A DNA stretch of 14,855 nt from NCBI GenBank assembly GCA_045589035.1, contig JAZNFJ010000068.1, forward strand, positions 1 through 14,855, read 5' to 3'. The translations under genes and the position numbers were made by a program. The stretch comes from Avoscillospira sp045589035. Its GTDB lineage: Bacteria > Bacillota > Clostridia > Oscillospirales > Oscillospiraceae. The notes below the pieces were generated by a model. That model had not been told where the DNA came from and ran no database searches. It worked only from the letters and a program-made list of their open reading frames with translations. This document shows, one piece after another, positions 14,366-14,855 of this stretch (positions are counted from its first letter, which is position 1; the number at the start of each line of letters is the position of its first letter).

Positions 14366-14398
14366 AAACACCGACTTTGCAGTAAAAGTCGGTGTTTT
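14366..14398. terminator. Terminator next to the tRNA fragment
   Basis: A 13-bp stem AAACACCGACTTT/AAAGTCGGTGTTT (14366-14378 with 14385-14397) and a 6-base loop. The plus strand continues with a T-run, and the minus strand gives GTTTACCTTTT. Read on the minus strand it directly follows the CCA end of the tRNA-like fragment, as terminators often do. Confidence 0.8.
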
Positions 14399-14399
14399 C

Positions 14400-14418
14400 T
14401 GGTGGAGATAAGCGGGAT
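14400..14418 (-). pseudogene. 3'-end fragment of a tRNA-Ala gene
   Basis: The minus strand reads ATCCCGCTTATCTCCACCA, which equals the end of the T-arm, the 3' acceptor strand, the discriminator and the CCA of clostridial tRNA-Ala genes as I remember them. The terminator follows after one base. Upstream, where the anticodon and D arms should be, there is unrelated GC-rich sequence, so the gene is not functional. A remnant such as this is what integration at a tRNA 3' end leaves. The identification rests on 19 bases and memory. Confidence 0.5.
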
Positions 14419-14523
14419 ACTCCGCAGCTTTGCTGCTCCGTGAGTCACGCCTGTCGGCGTGCCTTCGACCGCGCAGCAGCACTCGCGCCCCTTTTCACCA
14501 AAGAAAAAAGACATCCATTCTTC
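14419..14523. repeat. GC-rich repeat-like stretch between tRNA fragment and IS
   Basis: About 105 bases much richer in G+C than the flanks, with short inverted repeats (GCAGC/GCTGC around a TTT loop; CACGCC/GGCGTG around TGTC). No gene is supported: the minus frame open through here begins inside the IS end. The look is that of a dispersed intergenic repeat in this bacterial group, which I could not test. Confidence 0.35.
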
Positions 14524-14531
14524 TGAACTGC

Positions 14532-14582
14532 ACCCCATTTGTTAGACAAGTATGATAAAATACTTGTACTAAGAAATGGGGT
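14532..14582 (+). promoter_or_regulatory. Leader hairpin covering the transposase ribosome site
   Basis: ACCCCATTT (14532-14540) pairs with AAATGGGGT (14574-14582). Inside, TTAG pairs with CTAA, and ACAAGTAT (14546-14553) pairs with ATACTTGT (14560-14567) around a GATAAA loop. The 3' arm holds GGGGTG, the only ribosome site for the ATG at 14591. Transcripts entering from outside would hide it. Confidence 0.6.
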
Positions 14583-14590
14583 GTAATTCT

Positions 14591-14855
14591 ATGCCAAAAG
14601 GAATACCAAACAAACGGCATACCGGTGAGTTCAAGCAGATGGTTGTTGAAACCATGATGCGTGACAGACTCAGCTACCGCGAAGTGGCGCAGCAATTTGA
14701 GATATCCGGGCACGAGCAAGTTCGCAAATGGGAACGGATATATCTGACAGAAGGGCCGGAAGGACTTTATATTGAACGGCGAGGTCGTGGCAGCAAGGGA
14801 CGACCGGCAAAGTTCCCCAAAGAAGTTGAAGAAGATCTGCTGCAGGAAGTACAAC
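14591..14855 (+). CDS. IS3/IS150-family transposase OrfA, N-terminal part (cut by window edge)
   Basis: I translated 88 codons from the ATG at 14591 to the right edge with no stop. The product starts MPKGIPNKRHTGEFKQMVVE. It has a helix-turn-helix at about residues 25-50 (LSYREVAQQFEIS, then a recognition helix QVRKWERIYLTEGPEGL). Next come the basic ERRGRGSKGRPAKFPKEVEEDLLQEVQ segment and the start of the coiled region that in the family leads to a leucine zipper. OrfA binds the IS ends and is normally joined to OrfB by a -1 frameshift further on. GGGGTG seven bases upstream is the likely ribosome site, inside the leader hairpin. Family assignment is strong; completeness is unknown. Confidence 0.88.
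   Translation, partial: MPKGIPNKRHTGEFKQMVVETMMRDRLSYREVAQQFEISGHEQVRKWERIYLTEGPEGLYIERRGRGSKGRPAKFPKEVEEDLLQEVQ

Larger units (their letters stand above)
14524..14855 (+). mobile_element. Left end of an IS3-family (IS150-like) insertion sequence
   Basis: The element appears to begin at TGAACTGCACCCC (14524), resembling the TG-starting inverted repeats of the IS150 group. It contains an OrfA-type transposase gene from 14591. The right end, OrfB and the target duplication are outside the window. A long imperfect hairpin (14532-14582) spans the leader. Confidence 0.72.

Noticed and set aside
14290..14538. 82-codon minus-strand frame across the tRNA fragment and GC-rich block
   Set aside because: Its start lies inside the IS terminal repeat and it crosses a terminator and tRNA remnant; no ribosome site supports it.
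1..14855. CRISPR array, rRNA, intact tRNA, toxin-antitoxin pair or phage defence system
   Set aside because: No regularly spaced repeats, rRNA blocks, cloverleaf gene or defence-type proteins were seen.

Overview
The window looks like a piece of chromosome from an anaerobic Firmicute of the class Clostridia, probably Oscillospirales/Ruminococcaceae-like. The reasons are strong AAGGAGG-type ribosome sites, sigma-A promoters of TTGnnn-17/18-TATAAT type, base composition near half G+C, a cell-wall enzyme with S-layer homology repeats, a short clostridial-type peptide deformylase, and FliB-like and TIGR04076-like proteins. The genus cannot be fixed from sequence alone.

Layout. (1) 1-2625, minus strand: a tight three-gene operon of an M29 aminopeptidase, a FliB-type cysteine-cluster protein, and the N-terminus of a DUF89/ARMT1-like phosphatase that runs off the left edge. 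(2) 2668-3735, plus: an unrecognised lipoprotein with a clear promoter and a strong terminator. (3) 3776-8096, plus: the arginine operon argC-argJ-argB-argD with its own promoter and terminator. It makes ornithine from glutamate by the acetyl-recycling route. (4) 8094-9881: two divergent genes, a TIGR04076-family protein (minus) and a secreted L,D-transpeptidase with one Big2 and three SLH repeats (plus), each with its own promoter. (5) 9873-10201: a gap with no ordinary gene that holds a complete promoter-to-terminator unit for a small RNA of about 150 nt on the minus strand, plus a divergent plus-strand promoter almost touching a terminator. (6) 10200-14277, minus: a redox cluster, read from right to left as nitroreductase, flavin reductase, terminator, a 33-residue mini-protein coupled by ATGA to an FAD/Rieske oxidoreductase, Mn-catalase, terminator, then peptide deformylase. 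(7) 14366-14855: a short tRNA-Ala 3'-end fragment with a terminator, a GC-rich repeat-like stretch, and the left end of an IS3/IS150-like insertion sequence whose transposase OrfA is cut by the right edge.

How the parts work together. The arginine operon is the one complete pathway segment. The right half looks like handling of oxygen or peroxide and electron transfer by an anaerobe (two flavoproteins, an FAD/2Fe-2S enzyme, a dimanganese catalase). That shared role is inferred from adjacency. The most unusual items are the orphan small-RNA unit at about 9903-10052, the 33-residue coupled ORF, and the hairpin at the IS end that buries the transposase ribosome site.
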